Assembly (NCBI GenBank): GCA_022649165.1
Contig: JALCNR010000002.1
Span: 62,001 to 126,000, forward strand
Origin: Actinomyces sp.
GTDB lineage: Bacteria; Actinomycetota; Actinomycetes; Actinomycetales; Actinomycetaceae
Direction: 5' to 3'
DNA: 64,000 nt
Shown in pieces: positions 1 through 8,395 of the stretch (its first letter is position 1; the number at the start of each line of letters is the position of its first letter). Position numbers and translations under genes: made by a program. The notes beneath the pieces were generated by a model. The model was not told where the DNA came from. It searched no databases and saw only the letters and a program-made list of their open reading frames with translations.

Positions 1-55
1 CCGCGACCGCGTCCGCGGTCCCCGCGCCGGCCGCACCTCCCCCGCCGAGGAGCAT
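1..55 (-). CDS. possible start of a downstream gene, cut by the window edge
   Basis: An ATG lies two bases after the aroE stop (TGAGGATG) and opens a frame without stops for 18 codons up to the window edge. The visible residues are Gly/Ala rich and do not identify a family. In mycobacteria the gene after aroE encodes a prepilin-type peptidase, but nothing seen here supports that specifically. Only the position and the coupling-like spacing argue for a real gene. Confidence 0.2.
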   Translation of the reverse strand, partial: MLLGGGGAAGAGTADAVA

Positions 56-57
56 CC

Positions 58-930
58 TCAAATCCCGCGCCGCGCCAGCTCGTCCCGCATCGCCCGGCGC
101 ATCGCCGTGACGTCGGGGTGGCGTCCGGTCTCCAGGACGACCTGCTGGGCCGCCTGGTGGAGCAGCATCTCCGTCCCCCAGGCGACGCCCGCGCCCGCGC
201 CTTGGAACGCCCGGACCAGGCCGGTCTCCCGGGGGGCGTAGACGACGTCGAGCAGCATCTGGTCCGGGCGCGGGGCGGCCGCGCCGACCAGTGATCCGGC
301 CAGGTCGTCCGCGGCGCCTGCCGGCACCGTGGAGATCAGGATGTCCGCCGCGGCGATCGCAGCCCGCGTCCGGTCCCCGTGCGACCACAGTACCGGCTCG
401 ACCGCGATCCCCAGCCTCGCCGCGGCCACGGATGCGGACCCCGGGCCGGAGAACCGCCGTGCGACGATCGCCACGTCGTCGACGCGCATCTGGGCGAGGG
501 CCGCCAGTGCCGACGACGCCGTGGCCCCCGCCCCCAGGACCACCGCGGACCGCGGCGGAGGCATGGCCGCGCGCGCCTCGGTCACGGCGGTGACGATTCC
601 ATGGACATCCGTGTTGAAACCCGTCAGCAGGCCCCCCGACGGCACCACCGTGTTGACGGCGCCCACGGCCTCGGCCAGGGGCTCCACGGCGTCGAGCAGC
701 GGGATCACCGCCTGCTTGCACGGCATCGTCACCGACAGGCCCAGGCAGTCCCCGTCGAGCCCCGCGACGAGCGCCGGAAGGGTCTGCGGCGTCTGCTCGA
801 TGCGGTCGAACCGCCAGGGACCGCCCTCGCCAGGGCCTCCCAGGCCCAGCGACGCCCACGCCGCCCGGTGCAACGCCGGCGAGAGCGAGTGGGCGACCGG
901 CGATCCGATGACGGCGGCCCACCGGCTCAC
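58..930 (-). CDS. aroE: shikimate dehydrogenase
   Basis: NADPH-dependent reduction of 3-dehydroshikimate to shikimate in cytosolic aromatic amino acid synthesis. The N-terminal substrate domain has the SLSPALH motif, the catalytic Lys in TMPCKQAV (about residue 72) and Asp in GFNTD (about 108). The dinucleotide-binding turn GAGATA follows near residue 133. At 290 aa it has the usual size. I chose the GTG at 930 because it overlaps the mltG stop as GTGA, the junction type used repeatedly in this window, with GGGGAAG upstream; a GTG nine bases earlier (939) is an alternative. It is the last gene of the alaS-ruvX-mltG-aroE set. Confidence 0.93.
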   Translation of the reverse strand: MSRWAAVIGSPVAHSLSPALHRAAWASLGLGGPGEGGPWRFDRIEQTPQTLPALVAGLDGDCLGLSVTMPCKQAVIPLLDAVEPLAEAVGAVNTVVPSGGLLTGFNTDVHGIVTAVTEARAAMPPPRSAVVLGAGATASSALAALAQMRVDDVAIVARRFSGPGSASVAAARLGIAVEPVLWSHGDRTRAAIAAADILISTVPAGAADDLAGSLVGAAAPRPDQMLLDVVYAPRETGLVRAFQGAGAGVAWGTEMLLHQAAQQVVLETGRHPDVTAMRRAMRDELARRGI

Positions 931-2225
931 GAGGTGCACTTCCCCGGGTGGGACGCGCAGTACTCGTTGAAACGCGTCTTGTTCTGCTCCTGCTCGTCCA
1001 GTGTGGTGGCGAAGAGGGTCTCCCCCGTGTCGAGGTCCACCGTGACGAAGTACAGCCAGGATCCGTCAGCCGGGTGGAGCGTGGCCTCCAGGGACTTCTC
1101 CGACGGTTGGCTGATCGGGGTGGGCGGAAGCCCCGCATGGAGGTACGTGTTGTACGGGTTGTCGTCTTGGTAGTCCGCGTCGGTGGGCACCCCGCCCGTC
1201 TTCCCGACGCCGTAGAGGACCGTGGAGTCCATTTGGAGCAGGCCCTTCGTCTCCCCGCCGGAGTCGTCCAGCCGGTTGTCGATGACGCGGGCGACCTGGG
1301 GCAGATACTCGTCGATGTTCATCTCGCGCTCGAGGATCGACGCCTTGGTGAGGACCGTCTGACGGTCTCCCTCGGCGACGCCCAGCCGGTCCAGCTCGTC
1401 CACCCTGGCGGCCACCATTTGGGAGAAGAGGCTTTGCGGAGTGTCCGAGGAGGAGACCTCATAGGTCCCCGGCTCGAGCCATCCCTCGACGTCGCCGCCG
1501 GCCTCCTCCGGCAGGCCGATCGCCTGGGCGTCCTTCATGGCGGCGTCGATGTCGTCGGCGGAGAAGTCCGTGACGCTCGCCATCTTCTCCGCGACCTGCG
1601 CAGCGGTCTGCCCCTCGATGACGGTGACGGTGTTGTCGGAGCGGTTCGCGTCGTCCAGCAGCGCCGCCACGGCCTCCGAGGCGCTCATCTGCTGCTTGAG
1701 CGTGTAGGTCCCGGGCTTGATCGAGGTCGCCGCCCTGTTCGCGTCGAAGGCCCGCGTGAAGGCGGCCAGGGACTTCACGACATCCTGGTCGACGAGCTTC
1801 TGCCCGATGTCGGTGCCGACGTCTCCCGACTCGACGGTGACCTGCACGGAGCCCGATCCGGGGCCCGGGTAGTCGTCGGACTGCGGTGACGACCCGCCGC
1901 CGCGGACCTTCCCCCAGGCGAACCATAGGCCGCCGCCGAGGAGGGCGAGGACGACGACGAGGATGACGCCGGTGCGGATCCGCTGGTTGCGCCGCCGGCG
2001 GCGCGCGCGGGAACGCTCATGCTCGAGTCGGCGCGATCGGAGCCCGGAGGTCGTCTCGCCGGGCTCCGCGGGCGGGACGGGACCGGAGGTCCCCGGGAAC
2101 AGGGGGATCGCGGGCGTCTCCGCCTCCTCGGGCAGCCGGTCCTCGTCCGCGAAGACCTTCGGGTCGTGGGCGTGCAGTTGCCTGCGCGAGGGGAAGGGCC
2201 AGTCGGGGGCGTCGCGGTCTGTCAT
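927..2225 (-). CDS. mltG: endolytic murein transglycosylase MltG
   Basis: A single-pass membrane enzyme that cleaves nascent glycan strands and so helps to terminate peptidoglycan chains. The 432 aa protein has a long charged cytoplasmic N-terminus, an Arg-rich stretch before the transmembrane helix (about 86-104), a LysM-like region and then the YceG fold. The catalytic Glu is probably E299 in ASILEREM by comparison with the E. coli family member. The C-terminal LPPTPISQP and YFVTVD motifs are typical. The cytoplasmic tail of about 80 residues is longer than in E. coli, as is common in actinobacteria. Its ATG overlaps the ruvX stop (TGATG). Confidence 0.93.
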   Translation of the reverse strand: MTDRDAPDWPFPSRRQLHAHDPKVFADEDRLPEEAETPAIPLFPGTSGPVPPAEPGETTSGLRSRRLEHERSRARRRRRNQRIRTGVILVVVLALLGGGLWFAWGKVRGGGSSPQSDDYPGPGSGSVQVTVESGDVGTDIGQKLVDQDVVKSLAAFTRAFDANRAATSIKPGTYTLKQQMSASEAVAALLDDANRSDNTVTVIEGQTAAQVAEKMASVTDFSADDIDAAMKDAQAIGLPEEAGGDVEGWLEPGTYEVSSSDTPQSLFSQMVAARVDELDRLGVAEGDRQTVLTKASILEREMNIDEYLPQVARVIDNRLDDSGGETKGLLQMDSTVLYGVGKTGGVPTDADYQDDNPYNTYLHAGLPPTPISQPSEKSLEATLHPADGSWLYFVTVDLDTGETLFATTLDEQEQNKTRFNEYCASHPGKCTS

Positions 2226-2716
2226 CAGGTGCCCTTCCGGTCCCTGGGCTCGACGGTCTGGCCAGGGATCCCCGTCCCCATGCGTTCGTCGTCGAGCGCC
2301 TGCTCGAGGATGATCTGCGCCGCCACCTGGTCCACCATGGCCCGGTGCTCACGTTCCGGGACGCCGGACTCGCGCAGGCGGCGGTGCGCCTGATTGGAGC
2401 TTAGCCGCTCGTCGACCAGGCACACCCGCACATCGGGGAGGGCCCGGGCGATCCGGCGGGCGAAGCGCCGTGCGGCGCCCGCCGAGACCCCCTCGCCGCC
2501 GCCGAGATGGCGCGGCAGCCCGACGACGATCTCGACGACGTCGAACTGCCGGGCGATGTCCACCAGGCGCCTCAGGTCGGATCCGTCGTCGGATCGGTGG
2601 ATCGTCTCCACCGGGATCGTGAGGATCGCTTCGGGATCCGTGCGCGCCACGCCGACGCGCACGGATCCGACATCGACTCCCAGCCGGACCCCGGGCCTCA
2701 GCGGCCCCGTGCTCAC
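2225..2716 (-). CDS. ruvX: RuvX/YqgF-type Holliday junction resolvase or pre-16S rRNA nuclease
   Basis: An RNase H-fold nuclease of 163 aa. In bacteria YqgF acts in 5' maturation of 16S rRNA, and it was first described as a putative Holliday junction resolvase. The first acidic residue is D15 in LGVDVGSVRVG; the VGLPRHLGG and LVDERLSS motifs carry the other conserved active-site region. The GTG start overlaps the alaS stop as GTGA, and the next gene mltG overlaps this stop, so translation is coupled on both sides. The alaS-ruvX-mltG-aroE order is conserved in actinobacteria. Confidence 0.92.
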   Translation of the reverse strand: MSTGPLRPGVRLGVDVGSVRVGVARTDPEAILTIPVETIHRSDDGSDLRRLVDIARQFDVVEIVVGLPRHLGGGEGVSAGAARRFARRIARALPDVRVCLVDERLSSNQAHRRLRESGVPEREHRAMVDQVAAQIILEQALDDERMGTGIPGQTVEPRDRKGT

Positions 2717-5403
2717 AGCGCCTCGATCTCTCGGGTCACCGCCCCCAGGGCGTCGTCGACGGCGGACACATCCGTCCCGCCGCCCTGGGCGACATCGGCG
2801 CGCCCCCCGCCGCCGCCGCCCAGCCGCCTGGCGGCCGTGCGCACGAGAGCCCCGGCATTGGCGCCGGCGCCTCGCGCCGCCTCATCGGTCGCCGCGACGA
2901 CGCAGGGCCGTCCGGATGCCACGCCCACCAGGACGACGACGACTCCCCGTGCCCCGCCCTGCGTCCCGAGGCGGTCGCGGACATCCAAGGTCAGGGCGCG
3001 CAGTGCGTCGGCCGACGCCACGGCGCCCGCCGAGGCCGCGACGACCAACAGGTCCCCGACTCGTCCGGCCGAGGCCGCCAGCTCTCCGGCGCGGGCGAGC
3101 GCCTGCTCGCGGCTCAGGCGCTCCAGGGAGCGCTCCGCGTCGCGCAGCCGCATCATCAGGGACTCCACGCGCCCCGGCAGATCCTCCGCGCGCCCGCCCA
3201 CGAGAGCGGACAGCTGGGAGACCAACGCGTGCTCCTTGGCCTGGAACCCGAAGGCCGCGTCCCCGACCAGCGCGTCGATGCGGCGCACGCCGGAGCCGAT
3301 CGAGGATTCGCCCAGCACGGCGACCCGGCCGATGCGCCCCGTGCTCGGGACGTGCGTACCCGCGCAGAACTCCTTCGACCAGTCCCCGCCGATGGAGACG
3401 ACGCGGACCTCCTTGCCGTACTTCTCGCCGAAGAGCGCCATCGCGCCCGTCTTGCGGGCCTCCTCGATCGGCATGACGGTGTCCGTGACCGCCAGGTCCT
3501 CGGAGAGCTTCTCGTTGACGAGCTCCTCGATGCCGTCGACCTGGTCGGGGGACAACGCCGAGCCGTGCCGGAAGTCGAAGCGGAGCCGGGAGGGGGCGTT
3601 CTCGGACCCGGCCTGCGTGGCCGACTCGGAGACCACCTCGTGGAGTGCCTTGTGGACCATGTGGGTGGAGGTGTGCGCCCGCGCGATCGCGAGGCGGCGC
3701 ACGGGGTCGATCCGGGCCACCGCCTCCTCGCCCAGCGCCAGCGTGCCCTCCACCAGGGTCCCGCGATGGACGGAGAGGCCCTTGATGGGGGCCTGGACGT
3801 CGCCGACCCGGACCAGCGCCCCGTCGGCGGTGCGGATCGTCCCGTGGTCGGCCAGCTGGCCGCCCATCTCCGCGTAGAACGGCGTCTGGTCGAGGATGAT
3901 CTCGACCTCGGCCGGGGCGCTGACGGCCGGCTGGGCGACGCCGTCGACCAGGATCCCCTCGATGCGGGCGTCGGAGACGTCCTCGGTGTAGCCGAGGAAG
4001 CGGGAGCCCCCGCCGAGCCGCGTCGCGAAGTCGTGGAAGACGCGGACGTCGACGTGACCGGTCTTCTTCGCGCGGGCATCCGCGCGGGCGCGCTCCCTCT
4101 GTTCGCCCATGAGGGCGCGGAAACGGGTCTCGTCGACGGACACGCCCTGTTCGGCAGCCATCTCCAGGGTGAGGTCGATGGGGAACCCGTAGGTGTCGTG
4201 GAGGGTGAAAGCGTCCTCGCCGGTGATGACGGCCGGCCCGTCGGACTCCTTCGCGTGGGCCACCGCCGTGTCCAGGATGGTCGTCCCCGCGCTCAGCGTG
4301 CGCCGGAACGCCTCCTCCTCGCCGTAGGCGACGTCGGAGATGGTGTCCCAGTCCGTCACCAGCTCCGGGTAGGAAGGGGACATCGCGTCGCGCGAGACCG
4401 GCAGGAGCACGGGCAGCGCCGGGTCCTCGACGCCCAGCAGGCGCATCGAGCGGATGGCGCGCCTCACGAGCCGACGCAGCACGTAGCCGCGTCCGTCATT
4501 GCCCGGGCGCACGCCGTCGCCGATGAGCATCAGCGCGGAGCGCACGTGGTCGGCGACGACCCGCATGCGCACGTCGTCCTCCGCATCGGCGTGGTAGCGG
4601 CGCCCGGACATCTCCTGGACCGCCTCGATGACCGGGAAGACCTCGTCGATCTCGTACATGTTCGCCTTGTCCTGCAGGACGAAGGCGAGCCGCTCGAGTC
4701 CGGCTCCGGTGTCGATGCATTTCTTGTCCAGCTCGCCGAGCAGCGGGTAGTCCTTGCCCTCTCCCTCGCCGCGCATGTACTGGTCGAAGACGAGGTTCCA
4801 CAGCTCCAGGTAGCGGTCCCCACCCGGGTCGACTGTGCCGCCCTCGGCCTCGGGTCCGAAGGCGGGGCCGCGGTCGTAGTGCCATTCGCAGCACGGGCCC
4901 GCCGGCCCCGGCTGGCCGGTGTCCCAGAAATTCTCCTCACGCGGGAGACGCACGATGTGACGCGGGTCCATCCCGATCGCGCGGGTCAGCATGTCGTAGG
5001 ACTCGTCGTCGCGCTCCCACAGGGTGACCCACAGCCGGTCCCCGTCCAGGCCGTAGCGTCCCTGGTCGAGCGGCCCCGTCAGGAGATCCCAGGCGAACTC
5101 GATCGCGCCCTCCTTGAAGTAGTCGCCGAAGGAGAAGTTGCCGTTCATCTGGAAGAAGGTGCCATGGCGCGTCGTGCGGCCCACGTTGTCGATGTCGTTG
5201 GTGCGGATGCACTTCTGGACCGAGGCCGCGCGCGGCCACGGCGCAGGTTCCTCCCCGGTGATGTAGGGGATGAAAGGCACCATCCCCGCGATCGTGAACA
5301 GGATCGACGGGTCGTTGGAGATCAGCGGGACGGACGGCCGGATCTCGTGGCCCTTCGACGCGAAGTAGTCGAGCCAGCGTGTGCGGATCTCAGAGGTGCG
5401 CAT
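2713..5403 (-). CDS. alaS: alanine--tRNA ligase
   Basis: Class II synthetase charging tRNA-Ala, 896 aa. The N-terminal catalytic domain is followed by the tRNA-recognition region, the editing domain with the zinc motif HTSTH (about residues 574-578) and EFCAGTH (about 679), and the C-Ala domain rich in Gly (GGGGGGRAD near the end). All landmark motifs are intact, so both aminoacylation and editing of Ser/Gly-tRNA should work. The ATG at 5403 lies 93 bases after rpsD, beyond a strong hairpin that probably ends the rpsD transcript, so alaS likely has its own promoter. It heads the alaS-ruvX-mltG-aroE operon. Confidence 0.97.
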   Translation of the reverse strand: MRTSEIRTRWLDYFASKGHEIRPSVPLISNDPSILFTIAGMVPFIPYITGEEPAPWPRAASVQKCIRTNDIDNVGRTTRHGTFFQMNGNFSFGDYFKEGAIEFAWDLLTGPLDQGRYGLDGDRLWVTLWERDDESYDMLTRAIGMDPRHIVRLPREENFWDTGQPGPAGPCCEWHYDRGPAFGPEAEGGTVDPGGDRYLELWNLVFDQYMRGEGEGKDYPLLGELDKKCIDTGAGLERLAFVLQDKANMYEIDEVFPVIEAVQEMSGRRYHADAEDDVRMRVVADHVRSALMLIGDGVRPGNDGRGYVLRRLVRRAIRSMRLLGVEDPALPVLLPVSRDAMSPSYPELVTDWDTISDVAYGEEEAFRRTLSAGTTILDTAVAHAKESDGPAVITGEDAFTLHDTYGFPIDLTLEMAAEQGVSVDETRFRALMGEQRERARADARAKKTGHVDVRVFHDFATRLGGGSRFLGYTEDVSDARIEGILVDGVAQPAVSAPAEVEIILDQTPFYAEMGGQLADHGTIRTADGALVRVGDVQAPIKGLSVHRGTLVEGTLALGEEAVARIDPVRRLAIARAHTSTHMVHKALHEVVSESATQAGSENAPSRLRFDFRHGSALSPDQVDGIEELVNEKLSEDLAVTDTVMPIEEARKTGAMALFGEKYGKEVRVVSIGGDWSKEFCAGTHVPSTGRIGRVAVLGESSIGSGVRRIDALVGDAAFGFQAKEHALVSQLSALVGGRAEDLPGRVESLMMRLRDAERSLERLSREQALARAGELAASAGRVGDLLVVAASAGAVASADALRALTLDVRDRLGTQGGARGVVVVLVGVASGRPCVVAATDEAARGAGANAGALVRTAARRLGGGGGGRADVAQGGGTDVSAVDDALGAVTREIEAL

Positions 5404-5450
5404 GTGTCCTCGTCAGGGTGGGTCTTCGTCAGGGGTGCGGTTCATGACGC

Positions 5451-5484
5451 GCGGACCCCGAGAGCAGGGGCTCCCGGGGTCCGC
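5451..5484 (-). terminator. hairpin terminator candidate after rpsD
   Basis: GCGGACCCC (5451-5459) pairs perfectly with GGGGTCCGC (5476-5484). The stem continues through one more G-C pair, one mismatch and a GAGC/GCTC inner stem closing a four-base loop. It starts 12 bases after the rpsD stop. There is no clear U-run, as is often the case in high-GC actinobacteria. Confidence 0.65.
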
Positions 5485-5496
5485 GTCGTCGCGCGA

Positions 5497-6120
5497 TCAG
5501 CGCGAGTAGTGCTCGACGACCATCTGGACGTCGCAAGTCACGGGGACCTCCGCGCGCTTCGGGCGGCGCACGAGTGTCGCCTTGAGGTGCTCGAGGTTGA
5601 CGTCGAGGTAATCGGGGACGGCCGGCAGGACGTCGCGGTGGATGCCCTGGGCGGCGATCTCGAAGGGCACCGTCGTCTGCGACTTCGGCTTGACCTGCAG
5701 CGTCTGCCCGGGGCTCACGCGAGCCGAGGGGCGATCCACGATCCTGCCGTCGACCATGATGTGGCGGTGCACGACGAACTGGCGGGCCTGCTGGATCGTG
5801 CGGGCGAAGCCCGAACGCAGCACGAGGGCGTCCAGGCGCATCTCGAGCAGCTCGACCAGGTTCTCGCCGGTCAGCCCCTCCTTGCGGCGCGCCTCCTCGA
5901 AGGTCCGGCGCAGCTGCGCCTCGCGGATGCCGTACTGGGCGCGCAGACGCTGCTTCTCCTTGAGACGGACCGCGTAGTCGGAGTCCTGGCGGCGGCGCGA
6001 GCGCCCGTGCTCGCCGGGCCCGTAGGGGCGCTTCTCGAAGTAGCGGACTGCCTTGGGGGTGAGCGCGATGCCGAGTGCGCGCGACTGGCGCACCTGCTTG
6101 CGCGAACGGTTCTGTGCCAT
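5497..6120 (-). CDS. rpsD: 30S ribosomal protein S4
   Basis: Primary 16S rRNA-binding protein that nucleates assembly of the 30S body. The 207 aa product starts [14 protein letters not shown] and contains the S4 RNA-binding domain ([18 protein letters not shown], then [10 protein letters not shown]). The reading frame stays open for 22 codons upstream, but the ATG at 6120 has an AGGAAAGG ribosome site and gives the family start, so I used it. Here rpsD stands alone between rarA and alaS rather than in the rpsM-rpsK-rpsD-rpoA cluster, as in several other actinobacteria. Long spacing to rarA and a hairpin in the leader suggest separate transcription. Confidence 0.96.
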   Translation of the reverse strand: MAQNRSRKQVRQSRALGIALTPKAVRYFEKRPYGPGEHGRSRRRQDSDYAVRLKEKQRLRAQYGIREAQLRRTFEEARRKEGLTGENLVELLEMRLDALVLRSGFARTIQQARQFVVHRHIMVDGRIVDRPSARVSPGQTLQVKPKSQTTVPFEIAAQGIHRDVLPAVPDYLDVNLEHLKATLVRRPKRAEVPVTCDVQMVVEHYSR

Positions 6121-6157
6121 ATGCGATGGCCCTTTCCTGTCTCTGCTGTCATGCCGA

Positions 6158-6173
6158 CGGCGGGTCGCCGCCG
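6158..6173 (-). promoter_or_regulatory. hairpin in the rpsD leader
   Basis: CGGCGG (6158-6163) and CCGCCG (6168-6173) form a perfect six-base stem with a four-base loop, 38 bases before the rpsD ATG and upstream of its AGGAAAGG site. S4 represses its own synthesis in several bacteria through leader structures, but this hairpin does not match a motif I know. A function is inference only. Confidence 0.25.
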
Positions 6174-6235
6174 ACACGGGGTCCACTCCCGGATGCGAGA
6201 TCCTTCGGCCAAGACCCCAGGTGGGTCGGCCCGCG

Positions 6236-6254
6236 CGCCCAGATCGCCTGGGCG
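6236..6254 (-). terminator. hairpin after rarA, possible terminator
   Basis: CGCCCAG (6236-6242) pairs with CTGGGCG (6248-6254) over a five-base loop, 19 bases past the rarA stop. A TAAGCT hexamer (6271-6276) overlapping the rarA stop codon could instead be the -10 of an rpsD promoter; in that case the hairpin would lie in the rpsD leader. Confidence 0.4.
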
Positions 6255-6273
6255 GGCGGACAGCGTTTGCAGC

Positions 6274-7617
6274 TTAGCGCATCCCCAGGAGTTCCCTGAG
6301 CCGCGCCAGCCGCTTCGTGAGCATCGCCTCATTGCCGTTCTCGGTGGGCAGGTAGTACCGCGTGCCCACGAGGTCGTCGGGCAGGTACTGCTGGGCCGCC
6401 ACCGAATGGGGCGCGTCATGGGCGTAGACATAGCCCTCGCCGTGGCCCAGGGCGCCGGCCCCCGCGTAGTGGGCGTCCCGCAGATGCGCGGGGACGGGCC
6501 CGCCCTTCCCGGAACGCAGATCCGACAGCGCCTGGTCGATGGCGAGGTAGGAGGCGTTCGACTTCGGGGCCGTCGCGACCGCGACGACGGCCTCGGCCAG
6601 GAGGATCCGGGCCTCCGGCATGCCGATCATCGCGACGGCCTGGGCCGCCGCGACCGTGGTCGGCAGGACCTCGGGCGCTGCCATCCCGACGTCCTCCGCG
6701 GCGCAGATCATCACCCGTCGGGCGATGAAACGGGGATCCTCCCCCGCCTCGATCATCCGGGCGAGATAGTGGATCGCGGCATCGACGTCTGAGCCGCGCA
6801 TCGACTTGATGAACGCGGAGGCCACGTCGTAATGCTGATCGCGGTCCCAGCGCACCAGCGCCTGGTTGGCGGCGGTCTGGACCTCGTCCACGCCGATGGT
6901 GCCCGTTCCCCGCTCGGCGGCCGCGCCCGCCGCGGCCTCCAGCAGGGTGAGCGACTTGCGCGCGTCGGACCCCGCCAGCCGGACGAGGGCGTCCTTGGCG
7001 TCCTCGGCCAGGGCGAAGGCCCCCGCCAGCCCGCGCTCGTCGGCGAGCGCCCGGTCGAGGAGCGCCCTGATCGAGTCCTCGTCCAGCGGACGCAGGGTGA
7101 CCAGCAGCGAGCGCGACAGTAGTGGCGAGATGACGGAGAAGGACGGGTTCTCCGTGGTCGCCCCGATGAGGGTCACCCACCGGTTCTCGACCGCGGGAAG
7201 CAGGGCGTCCTGCTGTGACTTGGAGAAGCGGTGGATCTCGTCGACGAAGAGGACGGAGTCCTCGCCCGAGGCGGCCCGTCTCCGCCGGGCCGCCGCCACG
7301 ACGTCGCGGATGTCCTTGACTCCCGAGGACACGGCAGACAGCTCGTCGAAGTGACGGCCCGAAGCCCGCGCGACCAGGTAGGCCAACGTCGTCTTGCCCG
7401 TTCCCGGCGGGCCCCACAAGATGATGGAGGACACGGCCGGCCCGGCCGCTCCCGCGGGCTCCAGCAGCCGGCGCAGCGGGGAGCCCTCGCCCAGCAGGTG
7501 GTCTTGTCCGACCACCTCGTCGAGCCCGGTCGGCCGCATGCGCACCGCCAGCGGGGCCGAGGCCTGGAATGCGGGTACGCCGGAGTCCTCCGTCGCCTGC
7601 GCGTCGAAGAGGTCCAT
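6274..7617 (-). CDS. rarA: replication-associated recombination protein RarA (MgsA)
   Basis: AAA+ ATPase of the clamp-loader family that acts at stalled replication forks. At 447 aa it has the full family length. Walker A is GPPGTGKT (residues 69-76), Walker [10 protein letters not shown], and sensor 1 lies in [11 protein letters not shown]. The C-terminal region carries the conserved [22 protein letters not shown] and [11 protein letters not shown] blocks of the tetramerisation domain. There is no useful Shine-Dalgarno sequence; instead TAGGCT ends six bases before the ATG, suggesting a leaderless transcript. In mycobacteria the homologue lies in the same neighbourhood near alaS. Confidence 0.95.
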   Translation of the reverse strand: MDLFDAQATEDSGVPAFQASAPLAVRMRPTGLDEVVGQDHLLGEGSPLRRLLEPAGAAGPAVSSIILWGPPGTGKTTLAYLVARASGRHFDELSAVSSGVKDIRDVVAAARRRRAASGEDSVLFVDEIHRFSKSQQDALLPAVENRWVTLIGATTENPSFSVISPLLSRSLLVTLRPLDEDSIRALLDRALADERGLAGAFALAEDAKDALVRLAGSDARKSLTLLEAAAGAAAERGTGTIGVDEVQTAANQALVRWDRDQHYDVASAFIKSMRGSDVDAAIHYLARMIEAGEDPRFIARRVMICAAEDVGMAAPEVLPTTVAAAQAVAMIGMPEARILLAEAVVAVATAPKSNASYLAIDQALSDLRSGKGGPVPAHLRDAHYAGAGALGHGEGYVYAHDAPHSVAAQQYLPDDLVGTRYYLPTENGNEAMLTKRLARLRELLGMR

Positions 7618-7629
7618 GTCTCCAGCCTA
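7618..7629 (-). promoter_or_regulatory. leaderless-type promoter of rarA
   Basis: On the minus strand TAGGCT (7629-7624) is followed by six bases and then the rarA ATG. This spacing would place the transcription start on the A of the ATG. No convincing -35 hexamer is visible. Confidence 0.5.
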
Positions 7630-7703
7630 TCGAGCCCCGCCCCCGGCGTCCCGGTCGGCCGGGCCGGTCCCCCCGCGTGAGGGGAGGCGCTGGAGGCGGG
7701 CGG

Positions 7704-8321
7704 TCATTCGAAGAGCGACGTGTCACCTGCGCCCCGACGGGCGATGACCGGCGCGCCCGACGTGTAGTCGACGACGGTCGTGGGCTCCGCGTCGCCGACG
7801 GGACCGACGATGACGAGGTCGACGCGGGAGCCGATCCGCTCGTCCACCTCATGGCCGTCGGTGAGCGGCTCGGCCTCTCCCGGGAGGATCAGGGTCGAGC
7901 ACAGCAGCGGCTCGCCGAGCGCCCCGACGACGGCCTGCGTGATGACATGGTCCGGGATGCGCACCCCCACCGTGTGCTTGCGCCTGTTGAGCGTCATGCG
8001 CGGCACCTCTTTGGTGCCCCGCAGGATGAAGGTGTACGGCCCGGGCGTCAGCGCCTTGATCGTGCGGAACTGATGGTTGTCGACGATGACGAGCTCGCCG
8101 AGCTGGGCGAAGGAATGGCACAGGAGCGAGAAGTTATGGTGCTCGTCGAGACGGCGGATCTCGCGGATGACGTCCATGCCCTCCTTGTTGCCCAACCGGC
8201 AGGCGACGGCGTACCCGGAGTCGGTGGGAAGGGCGATGGTGCCCCCCGCCCTGAGGAGTTCGACGGTCTTGTTGACGAAGCGGACCTGCGGGTTCACGGG
8301 GTGCATCTCGACGTACGACAT
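7704..8321 (-). CDS. YciO/YrdC-fold (Sua5-related) protein, possible threonylcarbamoyl-AMP synthase
   Basis: The 205 aa protein has the YrdC dsRNA-binding fold: GGTIALPTDSGYAV, then FSLLCHSFAQL, LTPGPYTFIL and KHTVGVRIPDH. The wording of these blocks follows the E. coli YciO branch (EVPR, PTTVVD, GAGD near the end) rather than TsaC or long Sua5, and there is no C-terminal Sua5 domain. Sua5/TsaC enzymes make threonylcarbamoyl-AMP for the t6A modification of tRNA; whether YciO-like members do so in the cell is less certain, so I give no symbol. It lies between rarA and aspS and is separated from aspS by a strong hairpin. Confidence 0.85.
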   Translation of the reverse strand: MSYVEMHPVNPQVRFVNKTVELLRAGGTIALPTDSGYAVACRLGNKEGMDVIREIRRLDEHHNFSLLCHSFAQLGELVIVDNHQFRTIKALTPGPYTFILRGTKEVPRMTLNRRKHTVGVRIPDHVITQAVVGALGEPLLCSTLILPGEAEPLTDGHEVDERIGSRVDLVIVGPVGDAEPTTVVDYTSGAPVIARRGAGDTSLFE

Positions 8322-8338
8322 GCCCCCAGTGTGCCGCA

Positions 8339-8373
8339 GCCCACCTCCGCGCGCACCGCGTTCGGAGGTGGGC
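8339..8373 (-). terminator. strong hairpin terminator after aspS
   Basis: An 11-base perfect inverted repeat, GCCCACCTCCG (8339-8349) and CGGAGGTGGGC (8363-8373), with a 13-base loop, begins 22 bases after the aspS stop. It lies in the only gap between aspS and the next gene on the same strand. No U-run follows. Confidence 0.7.
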
Positions 8374-8395
8374 CGGCGCCCGGTCCGCCCGGTCT

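Noticed and set aside
3229..6792. Plus-strand ORF of 1187 codons
   Set aside because: It runs antisense to alaS, rpsD and rarA, is rich in Arg, Gly, Ala and His without any domain, and arises from third-position GC bias.
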